DNA of 64,000 nucleotides, taken from assembly GCF_010365865.1 (NCBI RefSeq), contig NZ_CP048020.1, positions 1,054,001-1,118,000 of the forward strand, in the 5' to 3' direction. Positions within the stretch are counted from its first letter, which is position 1. Every line of letters begins with the position of its first letter. The notes below the pieces were generated by a model. That model saw nothing but the letters and a program-made list of their open reading frames with translations. It did not search any database and was not told the DNA's origin. Positions 47,871 to 56,832 of this stretch are shown here, piece by piece. The position numbers were made by a program, and so were the translations under genes. Source of the stretch: Treponema vincentii (lineage in GTDB: Bacteria; Spirochaetota; Spirochaetia; Treponematales; Treponemataceae).

Positions 47871-49310
47871 TTATTCTTCCGCGTAATCTTCAGGCGGCTT
47901 TTCAATTTCGGCTTTGTACAGGTCGGCGGCTTCCGACGGCATCAGGTATTTTTTTGCCGCACCTGCCCCCGCTTGGAAGCTTTCTTCATTTGGTATGTCG
48001 ATGTGGGTAATGGCGCTGAGTTGTTCCAGCGTTTTTTCGATGGGTGCAGGATCGTTTACCTCTTGCTGTAAAAAAGTTTCGATTTTATCATGGTGTGCGA
48101 TCGCCTCGTCGATGGCGGGATTGCTGCCTTTTTGATACGCTCCGACTTGAATCATATCTTCGGCATCGGCATAGACTGCCATCAATTTACGCATATACTG
48201 TGCTGCTTTTTTACTGCATTCCCCTGCGACGCGGTTTGCCAAACGGGAAATACTGCCGAGTACGTCGATGGCAGGGTAGTGCCCGCGCTGTGCAAGTTTC
48301 CGGTTAAGCACAATGTGCCCGTCCAAAATACCGCGTACCGCATCGGAAATAGGCTCGTCCATGTCGTCGCCGTCAACGAGTACGGTATAAAACCCGGTAA
48401 TCGAACCTTTTGAGGAAGTTCCGCTCCGCTCGAGCAGTTTAGGCAGCACCTCAAAAACGCTCGGAGTGTAGCCGCGGGTTGCCGGCGGTTCCCCAATTGC
48501 GAGGCTGATTTCGCGCTGCGCCTTGGCAAAGCGGGTAACCGAATCGAAAAGGAGCATCACATCCTTTCCTTGGTCACGGAAATACTCGGCGATTGCCGTT
48601 GCCGTATATGCGCCGCGGATACGGGCGAGCGGGCTGGTATCCGATGTAGCGGTTACTACAACCGAATGCTTTAAACCTTCCGGCTCGAGGTCGTGTTCCA
48701 AGAAATCGTTTACCTCGCGGCCGCGTTCGCCGATAAGCGCAATGACGTTGACGTCGGCGCTCGTGTTTCGCGCAATCATGCCCATCAAGGTTGATTTACC
48801 GATACCAGAACCGGCAAAGATACCAATACGCTGCCCTCTGCCGACGGCAAGGAGCGCGTCGATGGCGCGGATACCGGTTACGATTCGTTCTTTAATGGGA
48901 CGCCGTTCCAGTGGGTCAGGTGGCGAAGCAAGGATAGGGTAGTGAAGGGGAGAGTAGGGTTCCTGTTTGCCGTCCGCCGCCCTTCCGAGTGAATCAACGA
49001 CACGGCCGAGCAGTACCGAACCGACTGGTACGGAAAGCATCGTTCCGCTCGCGATAACATCACAGCCGATTTCCACTCCCTGTATATCTTCGTAGGCCAT
49101 CAACTGTACGGTTGAACCGTTTAAACCGATAACCTCGGCGATGATACTCTCTGTGTTATCTTTCAGATTGATTCTGCATAATTCCCCGACGGAGGCTTGC
49201 GGGCCGCGACTTTCGATAAGGAGCCCTTGCACCCGGCTAACAACACCGGTGCGCTTAATGGGTTCCGTTTCGGAAACTGCGTCAAGGTATTTATCAAAAG
49301 GCGACGTCAT
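47871..49310 (-). CDS. fliI: Flagellum-specific ATPase FliI
   Basis: Energises flagellar protein export. Walker A GIFAGSGIGKSTLMGM, Walker B VMLLFDSVTRFA and GEPPATRGYTPSVF are typical of the F1-like type III secretion ATPases. Length 479, slightly long at the C-terminus. It starts 3 nt after the fliH stop. Confidence 0.95.
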   Translation of the reverse strand: MTSPFDKYLDAVSETEPIKRTGVVSRVQGLLIESRGPQASVGELCRINLKDNTESIIAEVIGLNGSTVQLMAYEDIQGVEIGCDVIASGTMLSVPVGSVLLGRVVDSLGRAADGKQEPYSPLHYPILASPPDPLERRPIKERIVTGIRAIDALLAVGRGQRIGIFAGSGIGKSTLMGMIARNTSADVNVIALIGERGREVNDFLEHDLEPEGLKHSVVVTATSDTSPLARIRGAYTATAIAEYFRDQGKDVMLLFDSVTRFAKAQREISLAIGEPPATRGYTPSVFEVLPKLLERSGTSSKGSITGFYTVLVDGDDMDEPISDAVRGILDGHIVLNRKLAQRGHYPAIDVLGSISRLANRVAGECSKKAAQYMRKLMAVYADAEDMIQVGAYQKGSNPAIDEAIAHHDKIETFLQQEVNDPAPIEKTLEQLSAITHIDIPNEESFQAGAGAAKKYLMPSEAADLYKAEIEKPPEDYAEE

Positions 49311-49313
49311 AAG

Positions 49314-50252
49314 CTACTTTCGATTTGAAGATCCGTCGGAGGAAGCCGCCCGCGTCCGTATCGGAGATATTTCGAGGATGCGTTGTTCAAGTTCATGCAG
49401 CTGGGAGGCGATACGTGCATCTACCGAACCGAAGTCGGTTTCGATAATACAGCCGCCCGCATCGACCGATAGGTCTTCCACAACGGTGATGTTTTTGATA
49501 TTCTCTGCCGCTGCCAAGAAATCCTTGGTATGCTCGCTCGTTAAACCGACATCGGCGAGGTTTACCCGTATAATGACATCGGCGCGTCCCTTTACCTTGC
49601 GCAGCGCATGGATAATATTCGATGTTACGACATTCCGCTGATTTTCTGAGATTACTTTTACAATCTTGCGGGTCATCAACAGCACGAGGTCAACAATCTG
49701 CTGTTCCGTCTGCGCTAAAATCTCCTCGCGTTTATCCATCGTACGTTCGATCATCGTATGGAGACGTTCTATCAAACGGGTTACTTCGACTTTTCCTTCT
49801 TTGAATCCCGCTTCCCGTCCGGCATCGAAACCTTCGGTAAAAGCTTTTTTCTGCGTAGCCGCTTCGGTTTGTTCGGCCTTGTCGACAATGTCTGCGGCTT
49901 TTTTTTCCGCTTCGCTGACGAGTTCTTGTGCTTGATCGCGAGCTTTTTGCGCATCAATCTGAGACACGTCCATCTGTCGCTTTGCTTCTTCAAAAGCGGT
50001 TTTCTTTGCGTTTTCGATAATTTCATCGGCTTCGCGGTGAGCGTCGGCTATGAGCTGCTCTTTTTCAATTTCCCACTGACGTTTAAATTCTTCCGCTTCG
50101 TTTTTGAGATCTTCAAGTGTCGGCCCCTCGGGAACCGGAACGGCTTCTACCACCTCGGTAGTAGTTTCCGGTTCAAAGGTTTTCTCTAAGGTGAGTACCA
50201 TGTCTCCGCTGAGTTTTTTAACTTCAAAATCGTGAAAAATATTTTTAGCCAC
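49314..50252 (-). CDS. fliH: Flagellar assembly protein FliH
   Basis: 312-residue regulator of FliI. A long Glu/Lys/Ala-rich coiled coil (~50-150) is followed by the conserved C-terminal domain with DVIIRVNLADVG and GGCIIETDFGSVDARIASQL, the FliH/V-ATPase E-like end. It follows fliG after 41 nt. Confidence 0.88.
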   Translation of the reverse strand: MAKNIFHDFEVKKLSGDMVLTLEKTFEPETTTEVVEAVPVPEGPTLEDLKNEAEEFKRQWEIEKEQLIADAHREADEIIENAKKTAFEEAKRQMDVSQIDAQKARDQAQELVSEAEKKAADIVDKAEQTEAATQKKAFTEGFDAGREAGFKEGKVEVTRLIERLHTMIERTMDKREEILAQTEQQIVDLVLLMTRKIVKVISENQRNVVTSNIIHALRKVKGRADVIIRVNLADVGLTSEHTKDFLAAAENIKNITVVEDLSVDAGGCIIETDFGSVDARIASQLHELEQRILEISPIRTRAASSDGSSNRK

Positions 50253-50293
50253 TTTCAGAATCTCCTTTTGCCGATTTGATTATGCTGTTTTGG

Positions 50294-51355
50294 TTAGACA
50301 ATCATCTCGTCTTCGTCGGAACGTGCAATAACAATATCGCCGTTGTCCTCCAAGTGCCGGATAATCGAAACAATCTTCTGCTGCGCTTCTTCGACGTCCT
50401 TCAAACGAGTCGGCCCCATGTATTCCATTTCTTCTTTTAACATGCTTGCCGCACGTTTGGACATATTTCTGAATATCTTATCCTGTACTTCGGTATCGAC
50501 AATCTTAAGCGCTTTTGCAAGCTCTTCACTGTTAACCTCACGCAGCACCTTCTGAATGGAACGGTCGTCGAGCATAACAATATCTTCGAACACGAACATT
50601 CGCTTCTTGATCTCTTCCGCCAGGTCGGGGTCTTGATCTTCAAGCGATTCGATAATCGACTTTTCGGAAGACCGGTCGACAAGGTTGAGGATTTCAACGA
50701 TGCTTTCGACACCGCCCGCTGCCGTATAATCTTCGCTGGAGAGGGTAGAAAGCTTCTTTTCGAGTACCCGTTCAACCTCGCGCAAAACATCGGGCGAGGT
50801 TCTATCCATCGTTGCGATACGGCGGGCTACGTCGCTCTGAATTTCATCGGGCAGGTTTTGCAAAATGACTGATGCTTTCTGCGGTTCCAGATACGCAAGG
50901 ATCAGCGCAATGGTTTGCGGATGTTCCTGCTGGATAAAGTTTAAAAGATGCGCCGGATCGGTACGCCGGATAAAGTCGAAGGGACGTACTTGTAGCGAGC
51001 TGGTGAGCCTATTGATGACCTCAATTGCCTTTTGGCTCCCTAAAGATTTCTCCAATAATCCGCGCGCATAGTCGATACCGCCGGTCGTAATGAAGTTTTG
51101 AGCTGCCATGAGCTCTTGGAACTCTTGTAATACCGCTTCTTTCAGCTCGGATTCAACCGTTTCGGTACGAGCGATTTCGAACACGAGTTTTTCGATTTCG
51201 TCCTCGCGCATCTGTTCCATGATTTTAGCCGAGATTTCCTCTCCGACTGCAACCAAGAAAATTGCCGCTTTTTGACGTCCGTTCAGTGATTTTATATCTT
51301 TCTGCTTTTTACTGTTTGCTGCATTCGTTTTTCCTTTTGCGGGTGATACTGCCAT
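50294..51355 (-). CDS. fliG: Flagellar motor switch protein FliG
   Basis: 353 residues with three ARM-like domains. LLNFIQQEHPQTIALILAYL is the conserved EHPQ region, and the C-terminal torque helix carries MFVFEDIVMLDDRSIQKVLREV with the charged residues facing the stator. It follows fliF by 1 nt. Confidence 0.95.
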   Translation of the reverse strand: MAVSPAKGKTNAANSKKQKDIKSLNGRQKAAIFLVAVGEEISAKIMEQMREDEIEKLVFEIARTETVESELKEAVLQEFQELMAAQNFITTGGIDYARGLLEKSLGSQKAIEVINRLTSSLQVRPFDFIRRTDPAHLLNFIQQEHPQTIALILAYLEPQKASVILQNLPDEIQSDVARRIATMDRTSPDVLREVERVLEKKLSTLSSEDYTAAGGVESIVEILNLVDRSSEKSIIESLEDQDPDLAEEIKKRMFVFEDIVMLDDRSIQKVLREVNSEELAKALKIVDTEVQDKIFRNMSKRAASMLKEEMEYMGPTRLKDVEEAQQKIVSIIRHLEDNGDIVIARSDEDEMIV

Positions 51356-51356
51356 A

Positions 51357-53063
51357 CTATTCCTCCATCAACCATGTGCGTAGCAGCAATGCAACATCTT
51401 CAGGATGCTCACGCGCATTGTTTATCACATTTTCCAACAGTTCGCGCCGTTTCATCTCTTCTACGGACATTGAAACTTCCATACCGGCCTGTTCAGCCTC
51501 CCACAGTGCTTTTTCGCGTTCAAGCTGATGCTGCCGCAAAAGCTCTTCTTCACGGAGCCGCTTTCTACGTTCAATTTCGCGGCTGACAATACGGTAGATA
51601 ATAAAGACGAGTAACAGGAATGCCAAGCCTGCTAGGCTGATCAGCAATATCCATCGCCGTTGAACGGCTCTAAAATAAGCTTCATCTTCTTTTTCAAATT
51701 CTGCCATGCGGTCGAATTGAATATTGAGGACGCTTACCGAATCGTTCCGGAGTGCATTGTATCCGATTGCGTTTTGTACCGCTTGTGTCGCTTTCTGCAA
51801 TTCTTCATCTGAAATTGGGATATACTCACGCTCAATCTGTCCGTCTTTAATGATGAGATTGCCGTTTGCATCTTTCTTTTTACGCCATTGCCCGTCGATA
51901 TTGACCGATACGGTACGGCGTCCCATTTCAGGACTGACAATCTCGGATGTTCTCCGACTACCGATTTCTTCATTTGTCTTTACAATCGACTGCGTAGACA
52001 AACCTGTTAAATTGCTGGTATCCCGATATGAAGGAGCTGTTTGTCCTTCCACACCGGCGGGGCCTTCGGGATTAAAGCCTGTCCCCTGATAGGTTGTTGT
52101 TGCCGTTTCCGAAGAGCGGGTTACCGAAGCGCGAACCTCGGATTCATCGTATGGGGTTTCAGGATTGTCCGGTTTCAGCTGGAAGGGCAGGAATTCTACC
52201 GTTTCTGCGGTCTTTTCCGACATATCCATATCGATTTTAATGCTGAGGTCCCTGACACGATCGATTCCATACGTCTGCTTTAAGAGATTGAGTATTTTTG
52301 CCTCATACTTCATTTCCAGTTGTGAGATAATCTTCTGCTGCTTCTCTATAATGGATAAGCGATCAAAGTCTTTCATGCCGCCAAAATCGTTGAGGATATT
52401 CCCGTTGTTATCGGCTATGGAAATATTCTCATCTTTTAAGTCCGAAACGGCATATTTAAGCAGCTTTTGAATGCCTTCAATTTTTTTGCGGTTTGTGCTG
52501 ATGTCGCTGCCCGGCTTAGGATACAGTATAACGCTGGCAGTCGCAGGCACTTCTTCACCTTTCAGAACGGTTTCTGTTTGAGCAGGGTTGATAACAACAT
52601 TTACATCATCGATGTCATCCAATGCTTTAATGTGTTTGCGGATTTCTTCGGTGATGGCGCGCCGCTTATCGATATTGCGTTCAAAGTCCGTCCGTGTCCA
52701 GCGCTCTACATCGAACAGTGCCCACGGGTCGGTATTTTGCGGAATAAGGTCTTCACGCAAGAGAATGGCACGCATCCGGCGGGCGGTTTGCTCGTCGTTT
52801 ACTGAAATAACACCCGATTGCGAAACGGTTGCTTTTACATTCTCTTCGTTGAGCCTGAGAATAATGCGTTCCCTCACCGTTGCATCCGTTACCGGAGTAT
52901 CGATGAGCGGTACGAGCGATGGTTTAGCCGACCATGAAGTAAGCAAGACGATAATGACAATCGCTGCAACGACGACAGCTGCCAATATCCCTTTTTGAAT
53001 AGGCGTCCACTTACTCCACAGTGTTTTGATTTGCGTTACTGTCTTTTTAAACCATTCGTTCAT
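51357..53063 (-). CDS. fliF: Flagellar MS-ring protein FliF
   Basis: 568 residues with two membrane helices: GILAAVVVAAIVIIVLLTSW near the N-terminus and RWILLISLAGLAFLLLVFII near the C-terminus. Between them lie the ring-building domains (ATVSQSGVISV, KPGSDISTNRKKIEGIQKLL). The C-terminal tail that binds FliG ends LLRTWLMEE. Confidence 0.95.
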   Translation of the reverse strand: MNEWFKKTVTQIKTLWSKWTPIQKGILAAVVVAAIVIIVLLTSWSAKPSLVPLIDTPVTDATVRERIILRLNEENVKATVSQSGVISVNDEQTARRMRAILLREDLIPQNTDPWALFDVERWTRTDFERNIDKRRAITEEIRKHIKALDDIDDVNVVINPAQTETVLKGEEVPATASVILYPKPGSDISTNRKKIEGIQKLLKYAVSDLKDENISIADNNGNILNDFGGMKDFDRLSIIEKQQKIISQLEMKYEAKILNLLKQTYGIDRVRDLSIKIDMDMSEKTAETVEFLPFQLKPDNPETPYDESEVRASVTRSSETATTTYQGTGFNPEGPAGVEGQTAPSYRDTSNLTGLSTQSIVKTNEEIGSRRTSEIVSPEMGRRTVSVNIDGQWRKKKDANGNLIIKDGQIEREYIPISDEELQKATQAVQNAIGYNALRNDSVSVLNIQFDRMAEFEKEDEAYFRAVQRRWILLISLAGLAFLLLVFIIYRIVSREIERRKRLREEELLRQHQLEREKALWEAEQAGMEVSMSVEEMKRRELLENVINNAREHPEDVALLLRTWLMEE

Positions 53064-53100
53064 GTGTCCTCCCCCTTACTGAACGAACCTGCTACAATAG

Positions 53101-53207
53101 ACCTGTTCGATAACTCTGTTGTCGAACAGGTCGACGAGTTTTAAATCGCGCAAATAGCACGATTTAAAACATCGCATTCCAAGGAACCTGCTCTGAAACT
53201 GAAGTTT
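53101..53207. repeat. Hairpin cluster between fliE and fliF
   Basis: Three successive hairpins: ACCTGTTCGA/TCGAACAGGT (53101-53131), GTTTTAAATCG/CGATTTAAAAC (53138-53170) and GAAACT/AGTTTC (53194-53207). They resemble the array elements in style but have none of the shared termini. They sit in the 175-nt leader of fliF inside the operon. Confidence 0.75.
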
Positions 53208-53238
53208 CCGAACACGTTTAGTAATTATAACAGCTCCA

Positions 53239-53601
53239 TTATCTGGTTATGGTAATATCATTCCAACTTTTTACGACGCGGTCGATCAGCGTCTGTGCAA
53301 TTTTCAGCGACATGCCGGCTTCCGCCATTGCGATGGTAATATCGTGTACATCTACGGATTCCGGATCGACAATCATTTGTTGTCCGAGTTCCGCAGTCCG
53401 CTGCTGTTTTGCATTTACTTCGTCAAAGGCCTTGAGCAGGGTTTGCTCAAAACTCATGGCTTTTTTATTTACTGCCGTGTCAACTAAATCCGTATCCGAA
53501 ACCATGCGGCTGCGGAAGTTATCGACGGCGATCGGCGTTATTGCCGGATTTTTCATAATAGCCGGAATCTTATACAAGGTTGCCGTATTGGTAATAGTCA
53601 T
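53239..53601 (-). CDS. fliE: Flagellar hook-basal body protein FliE
   Basis: 120 residues joining the MS ring to the rod. The C-terminal block DVHDITIAMAEAGMSLKIAQTLIDRVVKS is diagnostic (first 20 shown by DVHDITIAMAEAG). It lies 17 nt after flgC. Confidence 0.93.
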   Translation of the reverse strand: MTITNTATLYKIPAIMKNPAITPIAVDNFRSRMVSDTDLVDTAVNKKAMSFEQTLLKAFDEVNAKQQRTAELGQQMIVDPESVDVHDITIAMAEAGMSLKIAQTLIDRVVKSWNDITITR

Positions 53602-53618
53602 AGGTGCCCCTTATCTCG

Positions 53619-54074
53619 CTAGCGTCCAATCTCGAGCGCACGCTGAAACATTTCTTTTGAACCCTGAACAACTGCCGCATTCGCTTCATACGAGCGGGAG
53701 GCGGAGATCAGGTCAACCATTTCCGTTACGATATTCACATTCGGATATTCCACGTAACCCGCTTTCGGCCCAGAAAGTATTGCATGGGGATGGTCGGGTT
53801 CATAGGAAAGCCGCGGTTCGGAGTTATCTTTTTCGATACCGGTTACACGAACCCCCGTTCCGACACCTCTATCCATATCGGAAGAAACAAAGGGAAGCCG
53901 CCAATCGATGCCGTCGTTTTTCTGCGCAAGAACGACGCGGCTGCGGCGGAAATAGCCGCCTTCCTGTGAACTGGTAGTGGAAGCATTGGCGATATTATCG
54001 GAAATAACATCCGTCCGTAACCGTTCGGCGCTCATGCCGGTCGCCGCTATGTTTATACTGCTGAAGATACCCAT
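53619..54074 (-). CDS. flgC: Flagellar basal-body rod protein FlgC
   Basis: 151 residues. N-terminal rod signature INIAATGMSAERLRTDVISD NIAN (split here), and C-terminal YPNVNIVTEMVDLISASRSYE typical of rod proteins. Follows flgB by 10 nt. Confidence 0.95.
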   Translation of the reverse strand: MGIFSSINIAATGMSAERLRTDVISDNIANASTTSSQEGGYFRRSRVVLAQKNDGIDWRLPFVSSDMDRGVGTGVRVTGIEKDNSEPRLSYEPDHPHAILSGPKAGYVEYPNVNIVTEMVDLISASRSYEANAAVVQGSKEMFQRALEIGR

Positions 54075-54084
54075 TTACTGCTCC

Positions 54085-54504
54085 TTATTTCAATACCGAC
54101 TGTACTTGGCTGTACTGAAAACCGGTCATCTGACTCAACAGTTGATACTGCATCTGAATCTTGAGGATATTCATCGCTTCTTCTTCAGCATCTACGTTGT
54201 TGCCGTTCGCCTTTGCCGTTGTCATGTAATCCAATACACGCCGCGGAGAAACCGAACGATAGTCGATAACGCCGTCCGACTTAATATGACGGGGATCGGT
54301 TACCGCTAACTGAAACTGACCTGCAGCCCGTTTTTCGGAATCGAGCGCATGTTTTAACTCCGTTTCAAAATTGACCGATGTCCGCTTGAAATCCGGTATC
54401 TCCGAGTTTGCAAGGTTATTTGCCGACACGGTATAGCGAAGGGCGTTTACATCAAGCGCACGGTGTAAAAGATCAACTGTCTTTTGAAAACTGTTTATGT
54501 GCAT
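54085..54504 (-). CDS. flgB: Flagellar basal-body rod protein FlgB
   Basis: 139 residues. Contains the rod signature YTVSANNLANSEIPDFKRT and a C-terminal helix ILKIQMQYQLLSQM. First flagellar gene after hslU in the operon, with 75 nt between. Confidence 0.94.
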   Translation of the reverse strand: MHINSFQKTVDLLHRALDVNALRYTVSANNLANSEIPDFKRTSVNFETELKHALDSEKRAAGQFQLAVTDPRHIKSDGVIDYRSVSPRRVLDYMTTAKANGNNVDAEEEAMNILKIQMQYQLLSQMTGFQYSQVQSVLK

Positions 54505-54579
54505 CTCAACTCCTCTTTATTTCTATTAAGCTATTCGTATACTCATATATCGGCATTATAAAAATTCCCTTGAGAAACG

Positions 54580-56040
54580 TTACAGGATATAACGGGATAA
54601 ATCTTGATCCTGTACGATGTCCTTCAACCGTTCGTCGACGTATGCGCGGTCTATTTCGATGGTTTTTTCGTTCATATCGCTTGCGTTAAACGAAATATCC
54701 TCCAGCAACATTTCCATAATCGTGTGGAGGCGGCGGGCACCGATGTTTTCCATTGTCGAGTTGACTTCCGCTGCGAGATTGCTCATGCGGTCGATTGCTT
54801 CATCCTTAAAGATGATGGTCAGCCCTTCGGTTTCGAGCAGCGCTTTGTACTGTTTGGTTAATGCGTTCTTAGGTTCAAGCAGAATCCGCTTAAAGTCTTC
54901 CGCATGGAGTGATTCCAGTTCCACCCGCAGCGGGAAGCGTCCCTGAAATTCGGGAATAAGGTCGCTCGGTTTTGAAATGCTGAAAGCCCCCGCCGCGATG
55001 AACAGGATGTGACGGGTATCGACGACGCCGAACTTCGTGTTGACTTTGGAGCCTTCTACGATTGGAAGGATGTCGCGCTGTACGCCTTCACGGGATACGT
55101 CGATGCCGCTGCTCCGCTCGCTTTTGGAAGCAACTTTATCGATTTCGTCGATAAAAATGATGCCCATCTGTTCAACTCGCTCTTTTGCTTCTTCTACAAT
55201 CTTGTCGTGATCGACGAGCTTATCGAGCTGATCGTTCATAATGATCATACGGGCTTCTTTTACGCTGGTCGTTTTACGCTTGTTCTTACCGGCGCCCATC
55301 AGCATACTGCTGATATTCGACATCGCGCTTTCGAGGTCTTCCATGCTGGAACCGCCGGCAAAGATTTCAAAACTCGGCATACCGGACTGCTGTACGGAAA
55401 CTTCTACCATTTTATCTTCAAATTTGCCGTCTCGCAGCATCTTGCGGAACTTTTCCCTTGTTTCGTGCATATCGTCTTCAGCTTGATTGTCGTCTTCTGT
55501 CGAATTGACTTCCACTCGAATTTCCCTGCTGTTTTCATCCTCTGCATCATGTTCCGATCCGGCGATTAAAAGCGGCTTAGGGCTTTCTTTCCGGTTTCGC
55601 TTCTTTTTGTTGGAGCCCGGCAGTAAAAGGTCGAGGAGAATTTCCTCCGTGTTTTTTTCCGCCTGTGCTTTCAGCGTTTCTTGCATCTCGCTTTTTACCA
55701 TAGAATAGCCGACAGCCATCAGGTCACGGATCATCGATTCAACGTCGCGGCCGACATAGCCGACTTCGGTGTACTTTGTCGCCTCTACTTTAAGGAACGG
55801 CGCTCCTGAAAGTTTTGCAAGGCGTCGGGCAATTTCGGTTTTACCCACACCGGTCGGCCCGATCATCAGAATATTCTTAGGCGCTATTTCTTCGCGGATT
55901 TCTTCGCTCAATTTGAGCCGCCGTGTCCTATTCCGCAGGGCGACGGCGACGGCCTTCTTTGCCTTTGTCTGCCCGATAATATATTTGTCAAGCTCCGCCA
56001 CAATGTGCGGAGGGGTGAGTTCATCCAAGTTGATTGTCAT
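54580..56040 (-). CDS. hslU: HslU ATPase subunit of HslVU protease
   Basis: 486 residues unfolding substrates for HslV. Walker A GPTGVGKTEIARRLA, Walker B IIFIDEIDKVA, sensor region AAGAFSISKPSDLIPEFQGR and the C-terminal DLSRYIL that inserts into HslV. A charged I-domain insert (~150-250) is normal for the family. It begins 21 nt after hslV. Confidence 0.96.
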   Translation of the reverse strand: MTINLDELTPPHIVAELDKYIIGQTKAKKAVAVALRNRTRRLKLSEEIREEIAPKNILMIGPTGVGKTEIARRLAKLSGAPFLKVEATKYTEVGYVGRDVESMIRDLMAVGYSMVKSEMQETLKAQAEKNTEEILLDLLLPGSNKKKRNRKESPKPLLIAGSEHDAEDENSREIRVEVNSTEDDNQAEDDMHETREKFRKMLRDGKFEDKMVEVSVQQSGMPSFEIFAGGSSMEDLESAMSNISSMLMGAGKNKRKTTSVKEARMIIMNDQLDKLVDHDKIVEEAKERVEQMGIIFIDEIDKVASKSERSSGIDVSREGVQRDILPIVEGSKVNTKFGVVDTRHILFIAAGAFSISKPSDLIPEFQGRFPLRVELESLHAEDFKRILLEPKNALTKQYKALLETEGLTIIFKDEAIDRMSNLAAEVNSTMENIGARRLHTIMEMLLEDISFNASDMNEKTIEIDRAYVDERLKDIVQDQDLSRYIL

Positions 56041-56061
56041 AATCGTATTTTCCTCTCGTTA

Positions 56062-56601
56062 TCAAATTTCTTCTATATGTACGTTTTCGTTGGTGTATAC
56101 GCAAATCTGTCCGGCGATATTTAAGCTCTTTTCAGCAATTTCGCGGGCTGATAAGTCCGTGTTGCGGAGTAAGGCGAGTGCTGCGGCATACGCATAATTG
56201 CCGCCCGATCCGATAGCGAGTACATCTTCCTGCGGTTCAATGACATCTCCGTTTCCGGAAATCAGCAAAATAGTCTTTGCATCCGCAACCAACAGCAGCG
56301 CTTCAAGATTTTTCAGCATTTTATTGGTGCGCCACTCTTTGGCAAGTTCAACCGCAGCGCGGGTAATGTCGCCTCCGTATTCCTTGAGCCGCCCTTCAAA
56401 CTTTTCGAGCAGTGTAAAGGCATCTGCCGTTGCACCGGCAAAACCGGTCATCACTTTGCCGTCGTAAATCTTGCAGACCTTGCGGGCATTGCCTTTCATC
56501 ACCGTTTGCCCCATCGTAACCTGCCCGTCACCTGCCATCGCAACCTTTCCGTTGCGTCTGACGGCAATAACGGTTGTACTCCGCACCTTCGTGTTTCCCA
56601 T
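56062..56601 (-). CDS. hslV: HslV peptidase subunit of HslVU protease
   Basis: A proteasome-like threonine peptidase. The catalytic Thr is the first of TTVIAVRR, here preceded by MGNTKVRS, so a short propeptide must be removed. DGQVTMG and [14 protein letters not shown] are conserved. I chose the start at 56601; the frame is open further but lacks a ribosome site. Confidence 0.94.
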   Translation of the reverse strand: MGNTKVRSTTVIAVRRNGKVAMAGDGQVTMGQTVMKGNARKVCKIYDGKVMTGFAGATADAFTLLEKFEGRLKEYGGDITRAAVELAKEWRTNKMLKNLEALLLVADAKTILLISGNGDVIEPQEDVLAIGSGGNYAYAAALALLRNTDLSAREIAEKSLNIAGQICVYTNENVHIEEI

Positions 56602-56662
56602 GTATAACCTCATCAGCAATATTAAAATACATTGATATCGCTTTCCATTATACCATACTATA

Positions 56663-56755
56663 CTTCTTTTGAAAATATACGGCATATCTGCGTTGGCTCT
56701 TTTCAAAAGTGCTGGGCTGGATACGGCGCAGTCGATGTGCTGCATTGCTAAAAGG
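56663..56755. repeat. Degenerate copy of the CCTTTTGAAATA-end element
   Basis: CTTTTGAAAATATACGGCAT near 56666 resembles the terminus of copy C, and CTTTTCAAAAG follows. GATACGGCGCAG...GCTAAAAGG ends the region. It occupies most of the space between the divergent hslV and aminopeptidase genes. Confidence 0.45.
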
Positions 56756-56832
56756 TTGATTTTATAGCCTATGCGATGTATTATGATTACCATCAGTTTA
56801 CATACGGTACATCAAACCGAGAGGAGTTATAT

